From positions 1 to 64,000 of the forward strand of contig QQBE01000002.1 of assembly GCA_011316235.1 (NCBI GenBank): a DNA stretch of 64,000 nucleotides. Reading direction: 5' to 3'. The notes beneath the pieces are model-generated. The model was not told the DNA's origin and searched no databases. It worked only from the letters and a program-made list of their open reading frames with translations. Each line of letters opens with the position of its first letter. The first letter of the stretch is position 1. Both the position numbers and the translations under genes were made by a program. Shown piece by piece: positions 34,449-47,682 of the stretch. Origin of the DNA: Mycothermus thermophilus (taxonomy: Eukaryota > Ascomycota > Sordariomycetes > Sordariales > Chaetomiaceae).

Positions 34449-35350
34449 CGCTTTTGGGGAAGGTTGGAACCACAGGAGTGGCTCCTCTGGCTACACACCT
34501 ACGTTAGTGGATACGGCACCGAGTAGCCCACTGAATCCACATCATGAACAAGATGCCGAGTCCTCAGGTGACATTTTCTCATGCACATACTGTGAAGTAG
34601 TACCTAGATTTCACCTAGTACCAACCCTTTGGAAGAGTATTTGATGACCAGCGTGGTTCAAGTGACTGGGTCGTGGAGATTTTTCCTCCGCCAGAGGATG
34701 AGGGTATTTAAGAATTAAGGTGTCTCAGTGCTTCGAAACATCTATGACGCCTCCACGAAAGGATCTTTTTCTACAGAGTCGCATTGCCCTGCCTGAACTA
34801 GGCACCTATGAAATGATGCATCTCGGCCTATACGCCAAGGTCCGCCCCATTGCTTCTCCTTCCCCCCCACAGAACAACAAGAACCTAGGCCTCGGAGCCT
34901 CTGAGTACAAAATCACTATATCCATCCCAACCCTCTTGAACCTTCCACCATCCCATCCCTTCATCCAAACTAGCAGCCACGTGAATACAAAAATAAAATA
35001 GATTAGAATGAGAGAAGGATATCCGTGCGCCCAGCTCGCCACGTGATCTCTGTCAAGAGACACATACATAGAACAAGTAGTATCCAAAACGCCTGTAAAT
35101 GCCATGTGCAACCCCCTATTCTGAGACCGGACATAGGAAAAGAGGTAAAGACTTGACAAGGGATGGACCGGCTGCTCTAGCCGTGAAATAGAGGAAAAGG
35201 TGGAAAAGACAAACAAGAAGGAAATGCTGGTAACCGACGAGACGGTATGGACACTGATGGACATGGGCCTTCAGCGAGAGATAAAACAGAAACAATCGTC
35301 CACCAAAGGGACAGAACTGCTGGGCCAATAACCCAAGGAGAAATGAACTA
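34449..35350. other. Convergent intergenic region, AT-hook and F-box genes
   Basis: 902 bp between two stop codons facing each other. AT content rises near 34990-35010, where polyadenylation signals would fit (AAAATAAAATAG). Short open frames show no protein features. Confidence 0.5.
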
Positions 35351-36979
35351 TCATTCGACAGGGTCCTCGTCGATTGCGTCGAAGTTCGGTCGTATTGAGC
35401 CGGTGGCGACGGTGCCATACAGCCATTCATCCTCATCGTCCGCAACATGCTCGCTGATGAGGTCGGTAAATATCTGAGCATTTCGCCGGATGTCGGTCGG
35501 TCGCTCGACAATCTTTCGATCCAGGATCATAGCCTCGGCGGTCTCGACCCAAATCTTGCGTAATTCAGGGAGGTCCGAGAGGAGCATTCGGTACTCTTCC
35601 ATCGACAATGGGCCCATGGGCATGCCTGCAGCCATGCTGGTACAGAACACCAAACTCTCTGGCTGCTTCCCCTGGGCAACGCTTGAGAGCCCTGGAGTAC
35701 GGAACGCTGTGCCATTGTCGGAAACGTTCCCCTTCCCCAACGCTAGAGATGACTTTTTGCGTTTTAACCCGAGCATATTCCGTCGCTTTTTTGATTCGGG
35801 CTCGGCAACCTCGCGGGATATGGACGCATACCACGCGTCGACAGCGGCCCGGCGCGCATTGTAACCCTTGACTTCCCAAATCTTCTCCACCTCCCTAAGG
35901 CCGCCGAGACAGAGAATGGCGACATGAACATGCTCAGGTGGTTTGTCACGCAGGTACCCCCTCAACGACCGCTCAACGCGGCCCACATAAGTCGGGGGTC
36001 GGAGGCGCCTGTCAAAGGATGCCATGACCAACGGGAAAATCTCGTGGACTTGGTAGAGCGTCCGATCGTCGTACATGCTCAGAATCTCGGCTTCGATAGG
36101 GTTGATCGTGTAAGGTGTCCTTGAAAGACCGTAGCCATGCTCCGCGATGTATTTTAGGTGAAGCTTCCGGTATGTTTCGAAGAAATGGAAGACGGTGAAG
36201 ACCATTGGAATGAGACGTCGGCGCATGCGCTCTCGTTGCGGTGCGAACTCCCTCTTCTTTTCCTCCGTGTTCCTAAAGAACATCTCTTTCGACACCCACT
36301 CGCAGATGAGGTACGACAATTTTGCGGCCACGTGCAGCCGATGCCACAGACCACAAAGGTAGTGGAAATTCAAGGGTACGCCTTCCGGCGGCGGGTAAAG
36401 ACGTTTGGCGTATACCGGAACATGATGATCAAGGTGATAACGGGCGATGGGGGTTTCGTTCAGGGATACGAAGGCGTGGAAGGACCTGGATGCTAACCTC
36501 AGGTTAAGGATGTCGGAGAGTGGGAGAGAAGCGATGATCTCGATTTGGAGTTCGTTCGGGAGCGCAGCAAAAAGTCGGTCAAAGGGGATAATACTAAAGA
36601 AAAACAGCACGGTCAGAAATTTGGGCTCATCGTGAACTGGGAGCAGAATCTATCCTTACCTCCTCCTGTGACTTTCTGAGGAGGCCGACGAAGGTTGTGG
36701 CTCAGTGTGTTCGGCAGCAGCAGAAGCAGACGCGGAACCCTTGGAATGAAGTTTTGTTTTGAGGAAATTAAATCCCCTCCTCTCAGATCGTTTTTGGTCG
36801 TTCGACTTCGTGGGCGCTACTTCAACTTCTGTTAAGTTGGAGCCTCGGATGGGGAGGATGAATTTAGACTGAGGTAGGTTGGTCGAAGGAGCCGTGGCAG
36901 ATTGAGCATTCGCCTGTGACTGATGGATCTTCTCCAGATACCGGTCAGAGCCGAACTCGGTCATGTGTAAAGGCTCCAT
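35351..36979 (-). CDS. F-box protein
   Basis: Exons 36979-36660 and 36593-35351 give 520 aa; the intron (GTAAGG...TTTAG) joins SHRRS to IIPFDRLF in frame. The F-box lies at about residues 110-150 (LPNELQIEIIASLPLSDILNLRLASRSFHAFV) and would bind Skp1 in an SCF ubiquitin ligase. The N-terminal 105 residues are Ser-rich and probably disordered. After the F-box come a region rich in Arg and Tyr (YLCGLWHRLHVAAKLSYLI), a conserved ISREVAE segment and an acidic end with DDEDEWLYG. There are no WD40 or LRR repeats, so the substrate is unknown. It is a common fungal type of F-box-only protein. Confidence 0.85.
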
Positions 36980-39900
36980 GGCTGCGGTCCGTGAGGAGGG
37001 ATGCAGCCCCCGGTTGGTCTAAGAGTAAACAGGCTGTTCTAGGGATCAACTGTGCATGCGGCGGAGGTTGATGAGATTTGTTGCCAGTTCTCTAGAATGG
37101 AAGCGTCGCCGAAGAAGACAGAGTTGGACTGTGAGCGACAGGGCCAGGTTGCGAATTGATCATGGTGGTGGGAGCATTGGTGTCCAACAGTTTGGTCGGC
37201 GAAGTCTCGGGCGCGAATGGGGAGCGTCGAGGGCAAACCCAACAACGATCGAGAAACGTGAGTGAGTTGTCGAACTGGCGTGATGAAGGGAAGCGCCTTG
37301 TTGCGGTAGCGACGGCGAGAAATCGAAATGAAAGCGACAGCGAGTGGCAAGGAGGATGGCAGCGACGCCAGTCTAGGGAGCGACGATGAGGTTCGCGACT
37401 TGGGAAACTAGAGACGAAACAGGATGACAGCGATCGAGAGGAAGCGTGTCAAGTATCACAAATCGAGGTTGGCGGAACGATCGGGTGCTGCAGCGCGTTC
37501 AGGAACACTCGGGACTCGAAGACTCGCAGCCGACTACGGTCGTGTTGGGCGACGGCGACGGCGACGGGATGTGGATGGGTTTCGAGAGAGGAAGAAGATG
37601 GCGACGACCGCAGGAAACAACGGCAAATCGACGGCACGAAGGGAGAAGACAGCTCGACAGGTTCCGATGAATTCGGGCTAGTTTGGGAAAAGGTGGGGGT
37701 AGTGATGGTCGTGGTGAAAATGAGGATTGTTTGCGCAGGTCGTGGAGATGTGTGTGGAGAGCAGAGGAAGAGGAGGGCGCAGACGCCGCCGGCAAGGGCC
37801 GAATTCGACCGATTGGGGCGGGCCGAAGAAGGGGAGGTTCGAAGTCGAACGTTGGTTCTCGGTATGAGCAGTTAGCGCTAGGTTAGATTGTAGGGCGAAA
37901 GGATGGGCGATGAGATTGCGGATCGCGGATGGGATGGACGGACGAAGCCCGGGGTCGAGAAAGCTAACATGGGTGGTGGAGGAGGTTCCAGGTTGGATTG
38001 TCTGGAGATGGAGATTTGCCCGCGAGATGGAACACAACGGGCCACGGCGGTTTTGCCGGCGTAATAGTGGAGAGGGCGCTGGATCCGGGGTGTCTTGTCG
38101 CAAAATGCGATGCGCGGAGTGGAACACCAAGAAACGGCGCGGCGCCCCACCGTCTGCAGGGCAGGGTAGGGGAGTACCTTGCGGAGAGGCGGACCGACTA
38201 CGGACGGCCGAGTACTGCGCTATCTTGAAGCCTGTCGGCGCATCTGTGGAGCACCCCTGAAGGGTGACTTTGTCCCAATCGGGCCTGCTCAGAACCTGGA
38301 AGCTCAGGAAGGGTTCGGGCAGCGAGGGCGGGACCGGGCAGCGGGCAGTGGTCAGAGGAGGGCACAGAAGGCTGGGTACTTTGCCGCGGTCGAGGCGAGA
38401 TAGACCGGAGGGCAACAAGCTCCAAGTCAGCAGTGCAGAAATCGGCCTCAACGCGGCCACACTTGACTTTCTTCTTCCCCCAGCCTTAACAGACGGTCGG
38501 CGCATCGCGGTACTCCACCCGGAGCAGCTGGTCTTGGCTGCAGGCTTGTGCACGTCGCAATTTAGCCGGGACCAATAAAAAGAGGCAAAAACCACCGAGC
38601 ATGGGGTGCATCCCACCGTGCGACAGTCGCGACAGCGGGCGAGGAGGGAGCGATGGAGGGTTGATGGAAGGTCAGGAAGGAACCTCAAGTCGGCCACCTA
38701 CCTACCTACAATCATGCTGTTAAGGAGGAGGACGCATCCCGTTTTCTGTTCCTCCAGGCTCTCTTGTAACACCAACCGGCCCGCAAGAACCAGAGACACC
38801 GCGCTCCTCCTGTCTCGTCTCCATGACCGACAAGGCATGCACACGGACAAAGGCGAGATGCAAATGTTAGCCAGTTCGGCCGACTTATCAACGTCCTTCC
38901 GTGCGAAATGATGGCCATGGGTGGTACGAACCGTTTCGCAGACATCGCGGGACTGGGAGCCACAGAAGAATGCGGGAGGCTGGACTCCCCGGGATTTCCG
39001 CCAGAAACATTCCAACCGTGCGTTGCATCATTCTGTGCGTGTGTGCCTATGAGGAAGTGTGCCTACGGAGTACCTGCCTCGCAGGAGAAACAAGGCCCGC
39101 GACTTGAGGCGACGACGGATGGGATCAGTCTCGGGGGGAAAAAAAACGGCGGTGCCAAACACGTCGCTATGAGTGCAGCAGGTCCTGCGGCGGGGAGCGA
39201 AACAAGACCCCCGTCTGGTTGTGTGCTGAGTGGTGTACGCATACACAGCAATTACGAGGCTCGACGGAGACTGGACAGCAGAAACCGCTGTAACCGCGCA
39301 ATCTTGTGAAGGGCCCTCTCGTTCGGCAGTTGGGTTCCAGTTGAGCATTACCAAACGGCCGCGCCGACAATGCAGGTGGGAGAGACATCCTCACGCCTTC
39401 GGAGGTGATTGAACTGAGAGAATCACTCCCTCGCAACAAACACCAAGGAGTGCAGGTGATGTTGTCATCTGTACGTCTCTCATCCTCTTCACCGCCAACA
39501 TCCTCATCAGCATCATCAATGGTGATAAGTACATACCTATTTGCTTGGCTGCGCCTGTTAGACGGGCCACCCCAAGACTCGCCGTTTATCGGGCCGGAAA
39601 AAAACACGTGAGCTCGGCGGATTGTCCCCAAGCAGACATGCGCAAAGGCATCTCATTGTGCAGTAAGTACTGGGCCCGTCCATGGCCGGTTGATTTAGCC
39701 GTGTCGTGGGGAGGCTCGTCGCTGGGCTGTTGCGGCCTTACTCCGGCTGTTCTTTGTTACCCCCCGTTCGTACCGTTTGTCGGGGTCGTTTAAGAACGGA
39801 CACACTTCGGCAACCGTCAAGACAAGACGGACCGGACATGGTCCACGGACGGCACGCTCCCGACTGGCACCCGTGGGGATCGGTTTCTCTTGATAAAAGG

Positions 39901-42262
39901 ACATGTCGCCTTGTCTGTTGACACCCAGATGACTGGTATTGCTTTGCTTTTGGTCCACCGCACCACCCCGTCATCAACACAGATACTGCCGCTCCCTCTC
40001 CACTCGTTTGGACGTTGGCAGTCTTGCCTGGGTTTGTCGAGACCATGACGGGGTTATTGCATGGCTCGCCGGTTGGCCAGGGACCGAGAGATCGAGAAGT
40101 ATTCGACGAGAGGGCAAGGTTGTCATGGCCACTGTGAACATAGTCAGTGCGACGGCGTTCAAAAAAGCATAACATGAAACAAAGATCGGGTCTGACGACA
40201 ACGACATGCTTATCGCAAGGGAGAAGAGGGGGCATGGGTGCCCATCCAGGCCCGATCAGACCCGGACTGTCTCTATTCGTGGCACCGCCGCCGGGCCATG
40301 CCGGAATCCTGTCAGAACCGGTCCGTTCGCTCCCCGACACATCACGGCCGGGACGGGAGGGGCTCCGGTCGGGTTCCGCCGAATCGTTGGACCGGATACC
40401 AGGCATAAACGGCGCTCACCCCAGACTGTTTAAGGAGATTCCACAGAATTTCATCGGCGAGTTGTGTTTCGTGTCTTCCAGGTTGTCCGACACCTGGGGA
40501 ACCGGCTTCGATGACCGATGCTGGGGCGCTGTGACGGACTGCTGCTTCCACCGATCTTCCCGAATCTCTTACAGATCCTTTGATTGTCGTTTCTTGCTGG
40601 TCATCTCGAAACATCGGACTGGTGATCTTCGGTGGACCATGCCGACAGTTCCGTGAATCCAAGCCACAATGGCACGCGGCATACGTGGTCGTCCTAGCGG
40701 CTGAAGGAAGACATGTCTTACATCATGTCAAAAGAGCATCGCATCCGCATTTCTGGAAAGATGGGGAACGCGGGACGAACAAGCCTCCACTCCCCCCGTT
40801 GCCAAGCAGACCAAGCAGCCTCTTCCCCCAGTTATTTATTTTTGGCAACATTCTGCATTGATGGCGCCCAGGGCCTCGACCAGTCACTGATCTTTTTCTT
40901 CCAAGCTTGGTGCGAGTGTGTGTCATCCTTTGCCCCTCCCAGCCCTTGAACATTGTGGTCACCATCGACAGAGAAACGAGAGGGTTGATGTTCCCAGAGG
41001 AGGATGTCTTGACATCAAATCTTTTAATGAAACATGGCGACCCATTATGCGTATTTTCAGCCTACGTGAAAGACAAGAGTATGGTACTGTACATATATAT
41101 ACTATGGGTACGAGTAGGTATCTACCTGGTTAGGTCAGTCCTGTGCCGCCACGCGAGCAATAGCTACAAGTCCGGTGCCATCAGCAGGCCCTGAATTTTC
41201 AGCGTTTGGTTTCGCTCACTTTCATACCATCACACGGGCCAATGCCACCGCGCTCGATTTCTATTGACTTCACGACCATGACCGGACTGGACCCGACATT
41301 TGGCCAGGTTGTGACGGGATGGTTCTCTGGACATCTGGAGCCAAGACTCATCAGGTCTCCCCAATCGGAATATGCATGAATAGTAGTTCTCTTTTTCGGC
41401 TCGCTTTGTCCATGCCATGCTTCTTCCATGCTGTTCTCTCGCCTGGCCAGCCACAACCAGTGTGTGGTTCTTTTTGGCTGGTTGTCATCAAGGCTCCAAG
41501 GCGGCTGTCCCGACCGAGACCCGACCCCCGGCCTCGGCGGGGAAGAAAGCAACCTCTCTTCGCGGGGTTATTCGCGAACCATTCAATGCCGCCCCCGTCA
41601 CCATCTTTTGATGCTTGAAGGCCTTGGTTTCTTTTGGTATTCGATATCTACCACTCCCAGAGAAACCAAATACTACGGTTCGGCTCCTGGTGAGGCTCGC
41701 TTGTATTGTCTCCAACGTTGCCGCCTCAGTTCCGGCTCACCACGTTGTTTGGCTGCGGCTTCACCCTTTTTCAACCATAATTTTGTCACTCGGGATTTGC
41801 CCTCAATCCTCAACCTCTCTATCTCCATCACGTCTCTCGGCCCGTTCTGCTCTCGAGTGGCATCGGTCGTGCCATCGGCCCTCGGTCCGGCCTCCAGGCG
41901 AACTTCTTTGACGCGTGCGTGTCACGAAGGCTTCCTGAGGAAAAGCTGAGCTTGAGTCACCCTTGGTACACTTCCACAATCCCCAAAATTGGCGGCTCGA
42001 GCAGGCTTCGCTATCACGAACAACCCAGATCAATGGCATGTTAACGCTGACGTGTGAGAGCTGCTCGCAGCGGCCAAATTCTCGCGTTGCCTGAACCACA
42101 GCCACCCCAAACCGCCTCCGGCCTCGTCTTTGCACGTGCCCGATTTCCATCTCCAGGGTCGAACATCTCCCTAGTCTCCCAACTCCAATACTCCTCCCCT
42201 GGCGCCTCCTTCGGCTGCCGTCACATCCTCCTCCGCAGTGCGGCCTCTCCGTATCACGTACA
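36980..42262. other. 5.3-kb interval with no recognised gene
   Basis: This lies between two divergent genes. The longest open frames (37678-38697 and 39738-40406, both minus) have skewed, low-complexity Arg/Ser/Pro composition and no motif, as GC-rich non-coding DNA gives by chance. CCAAT with an A-rich tail at 38571-38580, TATATATA-like sequence at 41094-41102 and pyrimidine-rich stretches at 41780-41850 and 42100-42250 could belong to promoters or 5' leaders. A non-coding RNA or a heavily spliced gene cannot be excluded. No RIP-like mutation is seen here. Confidence 0.5.
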
Positions 42263-43356
42263 ATGATGACCGTCGGCCAACCCTCGCATCTCCCCCCTGA
42301 GCCCCTCGAGCAACTGGACGTGGTGGTTGAAACGCCAACCTCACCATCCTCGGGCCTGGCGCGCTCCCGCTTCGAGTTCGAGACAGACAAACGGAACGAG
42401 GGTACCAAAATCTTGATGGTGGAGTGGGAAGTTCCACCACGAGATGGCGAAGAAGGCTCCAAAGGTGGTGATAGCATCCGAGATTGGGAGGTCACATGGG
42501 AGGGGAAAGGACCGGTTCTCCCAGTTAGGGATTTCGACTCGGAGGCCGGCGAGAGCTTACATCGCCTCTACTTCTTGTTGCCTCCCGGTGCTCCTATCCC
42601 GGCACTCGTCAACATCACGCGCAAGGGCACCGACGGACAGGCGTCCGATGGAACAGCACACACGGTCTTGCGTACTCAACCGATGCCCGCCATTTTCCCC
42701 GCGGAACTGACCAGCAAGCAAGACGCCGGCCGCCGCGGCGTGCTCCATACTATGTGGGCGAAAAGGAGGCTGGCAGAGTTGCAAGCCGAAATCGAGGCCG
42801 AGATGAGAACAAACGGGGAGAGCGTCGGCCTTGAGATGGCCATCCAAGAACGGCAATGGGTGATTGACCACTTTGGACTCACACCCGATCCGGAATCCAA
42901 ACAGCCGTCCAAACTTCACATTCCCCAGAGCACGCCAGCCGCCCCGACAAGCCCAAGAAGCCCGGTTGGTGGGAGGCTGGGTGAGAAACTCAAGGGTCTC
43001 AAGCTCGCAACGAGCCCTGCAGAACTGGCTGCTGCAAGTCAAGGTGAGCCGGTCCCCAGCTCTCGTCGAGGTATTGGTGCAATTCTGACCATTCTCTTTC
43101 CTCAATAGCTGCTAGAGATGCCAAAACTGCAAAGGCGGCTGCGTCGATTACTGCTATCTCGCCCCCGGCAACAGGCCAGGCACCACCTAGCGGGGGGATT
43201 GCCTCTCTCGACGCTATCGTGGGTAGCGGGACAGCTCCCGCAGGGAACGCCACCAAAACTGACGATCGAGAGGACGAGAATGAGGAGGGCTTGTTCGCCC
43301 TTCCAATGAGCCCACGTAGCCCCGAGATGAAGAAGAGTCCGTTCAGCATGCTATAG
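42263..43356 (+). CDS. Conserved fungal protein of unknown function
   Basis: Exons 42263-43043 and 43109-43356 give 342 aa; the intron has GTGAGC and CAATAG ends and joins AAASQ to AARDAK. Two ATG codons start it (MMTV). Residues about 40-150 alternate strands and loops, with ILMVEWEVPP and LHRLYFLLPPGAPIPALVNI, and could form a beta-rich domain. A charged helix follows (HTMWAKRRLAELQAEIEAEM, then IQERQWVIDHFGL). The C-terminal 120 residues are Ser/Pro/Ala-rich and end in SPRSPEMKKSPFSML, with SP sites for proline-directed kinases. No signal peptide or membrane segment. I do not recognise a function. Confidence 0.75.
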
Positions 43357-43595
43357 ATACCTGATGTCACATGTATACAAAGGATATATACCCAGGGCGC
43401 GCTCGGGGCTGTCGCCGGCACCCTAGTGACGCCAATTCTATCCATGATTTGGATGGCATAATAATTGGTCAACGGGCATCAAACGGACAATTGCGTGCAT
43501 GGACATTACAGTATGGTGTTTTGTTTGGGTGCTAGAATGCATGGATATGTTGGTACTTCTCGAGAACTCGTAAAGAGTATGACAATAGGTGTTCA

Positions 43596-44402
43596 TTATC
43601 GCCACCCTCCAACCCTCCCCTCATCCCACCTCTCTTTTCTCTCCCTCCGCAAATAATACAGCTTCTTAGCTTCTCTATACCTCCTCGCCCAGTCGGCAAC
43701 CTCTCTCTCCGTCGCCAAGCCCCCGTCTCCTTCACCTTCTAGAAAACTCTCCTCCAACGCCTGGCAAACCGCTTCCTGCTCCGCCACGCCTTGGGCCAGG
43801 CGCTGATACAAGCTCGATGGCGCGAAGGGAGCCAAGGCGTGATCCATGTCGGCCTGCTTGGCGCGCCACTGGCGCTCAAGGGCGTGAGTGGCGAGAAGTT
43901 GGGCCTGAGTGGTGGCGCGTTGGTGGGCGAGGCGGGCCTCAAGGTCAAGGAGCTGAGCGGCGCGGTCCATATTCTCGACGAGCGCTGCCTGTAGAGCGTC
44001 GTGAGACGCTTTGAGGGAGGGGTGGATGGTTTGAGGGGAGTGGGTTAATGCGGAGAGGAGGGCCGGATCGGAGAGGATATCGGAGAGGTCTTGCTTGCTG
44101 TTATTTACCCAGAAATGTCAGCGAATGTCAGTTATGGATTGAGGTTAAAGGTCGATATCTCGTCGAGACACTTACGACTTATCTTCCAGAAACTTGGGTA
44201 ACCACTTGTCTCCCGGATCTTCGAGTTCCTGTCCAGACGGATTGGTCTGTCCCACGCCGGGCTGACCACCCAATTCTGCCACAGTAGAATCATGGAAGGG
44301 CGGGTGCCGCGGTGCTTCCCCGGTGGACGGTGTGCTTATGCGGCTGACGTCTTGAGATGCTGGTGGTTTTGGTGGCGGTACCGGCGGGGTATTCGAGTAC
44401 AT
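43596..44402 (-). CDS. VPS37: ESCRT-I subunit VPS37 (Mod(r) domain)
   Basis: Part of ESCRT-I, which with VPS23 and VPS28 sorts ubiquitinated cargo into multivesicular endosomes. Exons 44402-44176 and 44097-43596 give 242 aa; the intron (GTAAGT...AACAG) joins LEDKS to KQDLSDILSDP. Residues 1-60 are Pro-rich and disordered (NTPPVPPPKPP). The Mod(r) domain runs from about 80 to 235: SDILSDPALLSALTHSPQTI, then a coiled coil with QAALVENMDRAAQLLDLEARL and QLLATHALERQWRAK, and the end with ALEESFLEG and WARRYREAKKLYYLR. It terminates KERWDEGRVGGWR. Nothing appears missing. Confidence 0.88.
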
Positions 44403-45134
44403 CTTGGTGTCCTGATTCTTCTGTTTTTCCTAGGGTATGAAAGCCTCTGTAATGCCCCTCGGTATTCGATACACAAGTGGCTGAACCGAGGCCAAATTGC
44501 TCTTGCTTGGTTGGATGTGTGCTTTAGATGTATGTGATGTGTTTGGTGTTAGGATGAAATGGACCGGGATGCCTGACTTGTGAGACAATGCATGTAGTAC
44601 TGTAAAACCTCCAAGCAGGCAAAACCCCCCGCATGTACCTAGCTACCTAGCTACTCGCCCGTGGAGCTTCAACATTTCCCCGTTGAGATACAGAAATTCA
44701 ACCAACGCCGGGCACCACTGGCCGGGATTGTGAAATCAGGACTGGCCCGAAGAGGATATTTACTGAAAATCCATTGACTTGCTGTGCTACAGACCTTATA
44801 TTCTGCGTTTCTTACATGACAGACACACAAGCCGTGGGGAGTCGGCAACACAACTTCTTAGACACTTTGTTGCATGTTCCCATACATGCACCTCATCAGT
44901 CTATCGTCGAGGATCAACACAGGACAATAAATACCTCGTGCACTCCATTGTGAAGACATGCAAATAAGAATAAGGACACCGCTGTCTTTTCCTTTCTCCT
45001 CTACCTATGCGCATATCCTTGAGGGGGAATAATATTGCGAGAAAAGAAAACCGCCCCCCAACGCATCTTCAATCTCTGACACGAAGCGCGGCAAAACCAG
45101 GTTCAACAACTCAACAACACATCCCAACTGTTTA
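44403..45134. other. Intergenic, VPS37 upstream and ABP1 downstream
   Basis: 732 bp. It holds the VPS37 promoter and the ABP1 3' UTR (both genes minus strand). CTAGCTAC repeats lie near 44639-44656. No gene seen. Confidence 0.5.
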
Positions 45135-47682
45135 TTAGGAATCCAGTTGAACATAGTTGGCGGGGAACAGGCCCGACGCTCCACTGTAGTGACCATACCA
45201 CCAATCCTCATCGGGAAACTCGAGGTTCGTGATGGTGGCACCCTCAGGGAAGCTGAGTTCTGTTGCAAAGTCATTAGTACCACATACTCGGAGGGAAAAA
45301 CCAAGTGTTAGGGGTATTGGGGAAACCATACCATTGTCTTCAGCAGCCTCGTAGTCGAACAGGGCCGTGGCTGTTGGTCCAGTTGCTGCGGGGGCGGCGG
45401 CGGCGGCGGGAGGCGGCGGCGGCGGAGGAGCAGCCACTTCTTCCTCTGGCTCGTCCTCGACGAGCTCGACATAGTTGCTTGGGAAAAGACCAGTCTCGCC
45501 CTGGGCATTGGTGCCCATCCACCAATCCTCATCCACCATTTCAATGTTGGTGACATACTCACCCTCCCTGAGCTCAATCTCGTTGTCTTCTGCTTTCTCA
45601 TAATCGTACTGGACCAGCGCCCTCTTGCCGCCACCTGAAGCTGGGGTGGGAGCAGCAGGTGGTTCGCGCTCGACCGTGCTGGCCACGCCGGCGCCGACGG
45701 CGGCGGCAGCGGCGACAGAGGCAACAGCAACAGCGGCAGCCGGCGTAGAAGAGACATGAGTCTCGCGCGGGGCCGGGGCCGGGGGCGGGGTCGGCTCCCT
45801 TGGAGGTTCTTGTGGAGCGGGAGCTGGGCGCGGAGGGAGACTCTCCTTCGCCGGCTCGGGCTCTGGAGCTGCACTCCGAGCCACAGGAACGGCAATCCGA
45901 ACAGGAGACGGCTCGCGCTCCTCGTAGTTCCGAGATGGAATCGAAGGCGGTTGCTCTTCTTCCGGCTCTTCCCGCGCTGGCGGCCGCGAAGACAGGCCAG
46001 GCAGAGCAAATCCACCTGCAGGGCGGCTCGCGGCGGGAGGCGGCGGAGGCGGTGCTGGTTCGTCCTCGTCGTGGAACGGCGCGGGCGGAGGGGAGCGGAC
46101 GGCCGCCCCCATCGGAGCCGCCTCCTTGAACCTGTCCCGCAGTGCCGAAACCCCGCCTCCCGTCGACACGGCCGGTTCGGGCTCTGGCTGGGCCTCGGTT
46201 TCGGAATGATCAGTTGCCCCCGTCTTCTGCTTCTCAACACCACCACGGCCAAAGTTGGTGGTTTGGACGGGGGCCCAGCTCTTGCCCGTGTAGCCGCTCT
46301 TCCACTCTCCGCCGCTCTTTTGGGCCGTGATCTGAGGAGTGATGGAAGGAGTTGTAGAGCTAGCAGGCGACGTGCCGCCCTGCTGCTTGGCTTTTTTCTC
46401 AGCCCAGAGCTGAGCGGGAGTCTTGCCACCCTGGTCCGCAAATGTACGACTGGCAGCGCCAACCGGCGGTGGTGCCGGAACGGAGGGCGCACCGAAGCCG
46501 AGCCCAACCGGGGTTGGTGCCTTGGTCCCCGTGAAGGGCGCCGGGGTGAACTTCTTGGCCACCTTGGGCTTCGGGAGTTCGGTGAGCCGTTCGGACTGCG
46601 TGAAAGCGGCGCGGCGTTCGGCGAGGCTCTTGGGGGCTGAGTCCTCATCCTGTTCACTTGGGCGTTGGCTCCGTGCCCGGATCTCGGCAATATCTACCTT
46701 ACCCACGGGTTCGTAGGTGCCTTTGACCACCGAGGGACGGTCATCCTGCTTTGCCTGGGCTCTAAGTGCGGCAATGTCAACTTTTCCGACGGGCTGGTAG
46801 CCGCCTTTGACAACGTCGCTCGGCCTGTCATCTTGCTTCGCAGGAACACTGGTTCGGGAATCGTCCCTGTTTTTCCGAAGGCTTTCAATATCCACCTTTG
46901 TGGGCTTGTACGCCGGAGCAACCTTTTCGAGCTCAGTCCGGGTGACAGGGGGTGCATCGGCGCCCCAACCGTCATCGTCGACGTTTGCCGGTTGCTTGGT
47001 GCGTACGGAAACGGTGGGAGTAAAGGAGCTGGCGGTCACCGAAGTGGTTGGCGTAAAAACGGGCTTGCTGGCTACGGGAGGAGGGGGAGCGGCTGCGGGG
47101 GCAGGGGCTGAGGTGGCTGCCGAATACTTGGCTCCGGAGGCATCGGCCACCTTCTGCATGATGTCCTCAGGGACAAGATCGGCCTCGGAGCGTGCCGTGA
47201 TCTGAACATGGTAACCATGGAGGACCTTGGAGACGGCAGCCAGGTGGCTTGTGAAGTAGCCCTTGGTGCGCTCGGGCACACCACCGCCGCACCAGGCAAT
47301 AAGGATGTTCTTGGGGAGACCAGTGTTGGGGTCCTTAACACGGACAAAGGCGAACTGGATGCGGCCATCGTTGAATTCGTCGACGAGCTCGGAAAGTTCT
47401 CCATCTGTGGAAGTTGACGAGTCAGCAACGATGGCTAGGACAAACGTTGGGCAAGCATGAGGCGGGGTCGCCTTTGCAGAACTCACCACCGGTGCTCTCA
47501 ACCTTGAGAATGCTCTCTTTGGCGCCGGTGTTCTGGAAGGCACTCAAAAGTGGTGCTTGAACTGTAAAGAGGGCCCATCGAGCTGCTGTCGGAGACGAGG
47601 ATGAAACAGCGGGGCCGTTGATGACGCCTTGGTAGCTGCTCCTGATCGAGGGGCCGTTTATCGACAGATTTAGCGACGCCAT
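45135..47682 (-). CDS. ABP1: Actin-binding protein ABP1 (ADF-H and two SH3 domains)
   Basis: Cortical actin patch protein that binds F-actin and recruits Arp2/3 activators and kinases during endocytosis. Exons 47682-47487, 47404-45332 and 45259-45135 give 797 aa. Intron ends GTGAGT/CCACAG and GTATGG/CAACAG, the latter with a TACTAAT branch site. The ADF-H domain is at residues 5-133 (RWALFTVQAP, DGRIQFAFVRVKDPNTGLPK, IAWCGGGVPERTKGYF). A disordered middle carries repeats of the form KVDI..LR....DDRPS, which may be short actin- or Arp2/3-binding helices. Two SH3 domains close the protein, about 655-710 and 743-797, each with ALFDY- or ALVQYDY-type, DWW and FP.NYV elements. Yeast Abp1 has one SH3; two is common in filamentous ascomycetes. 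Confidence 0.93.

Noticed and set aside
37678..38697. 339-codon minus-strand open frame
   Set aside because: Skewed Arg/Ser/Pro composition, no motif, and equally long frames on the other strand; typical chance frame in GC-rich DNA.
39738..40406. 222-codon minus-strand open frame
   Set aside because: No domain, no splice context and low-complexity composition.
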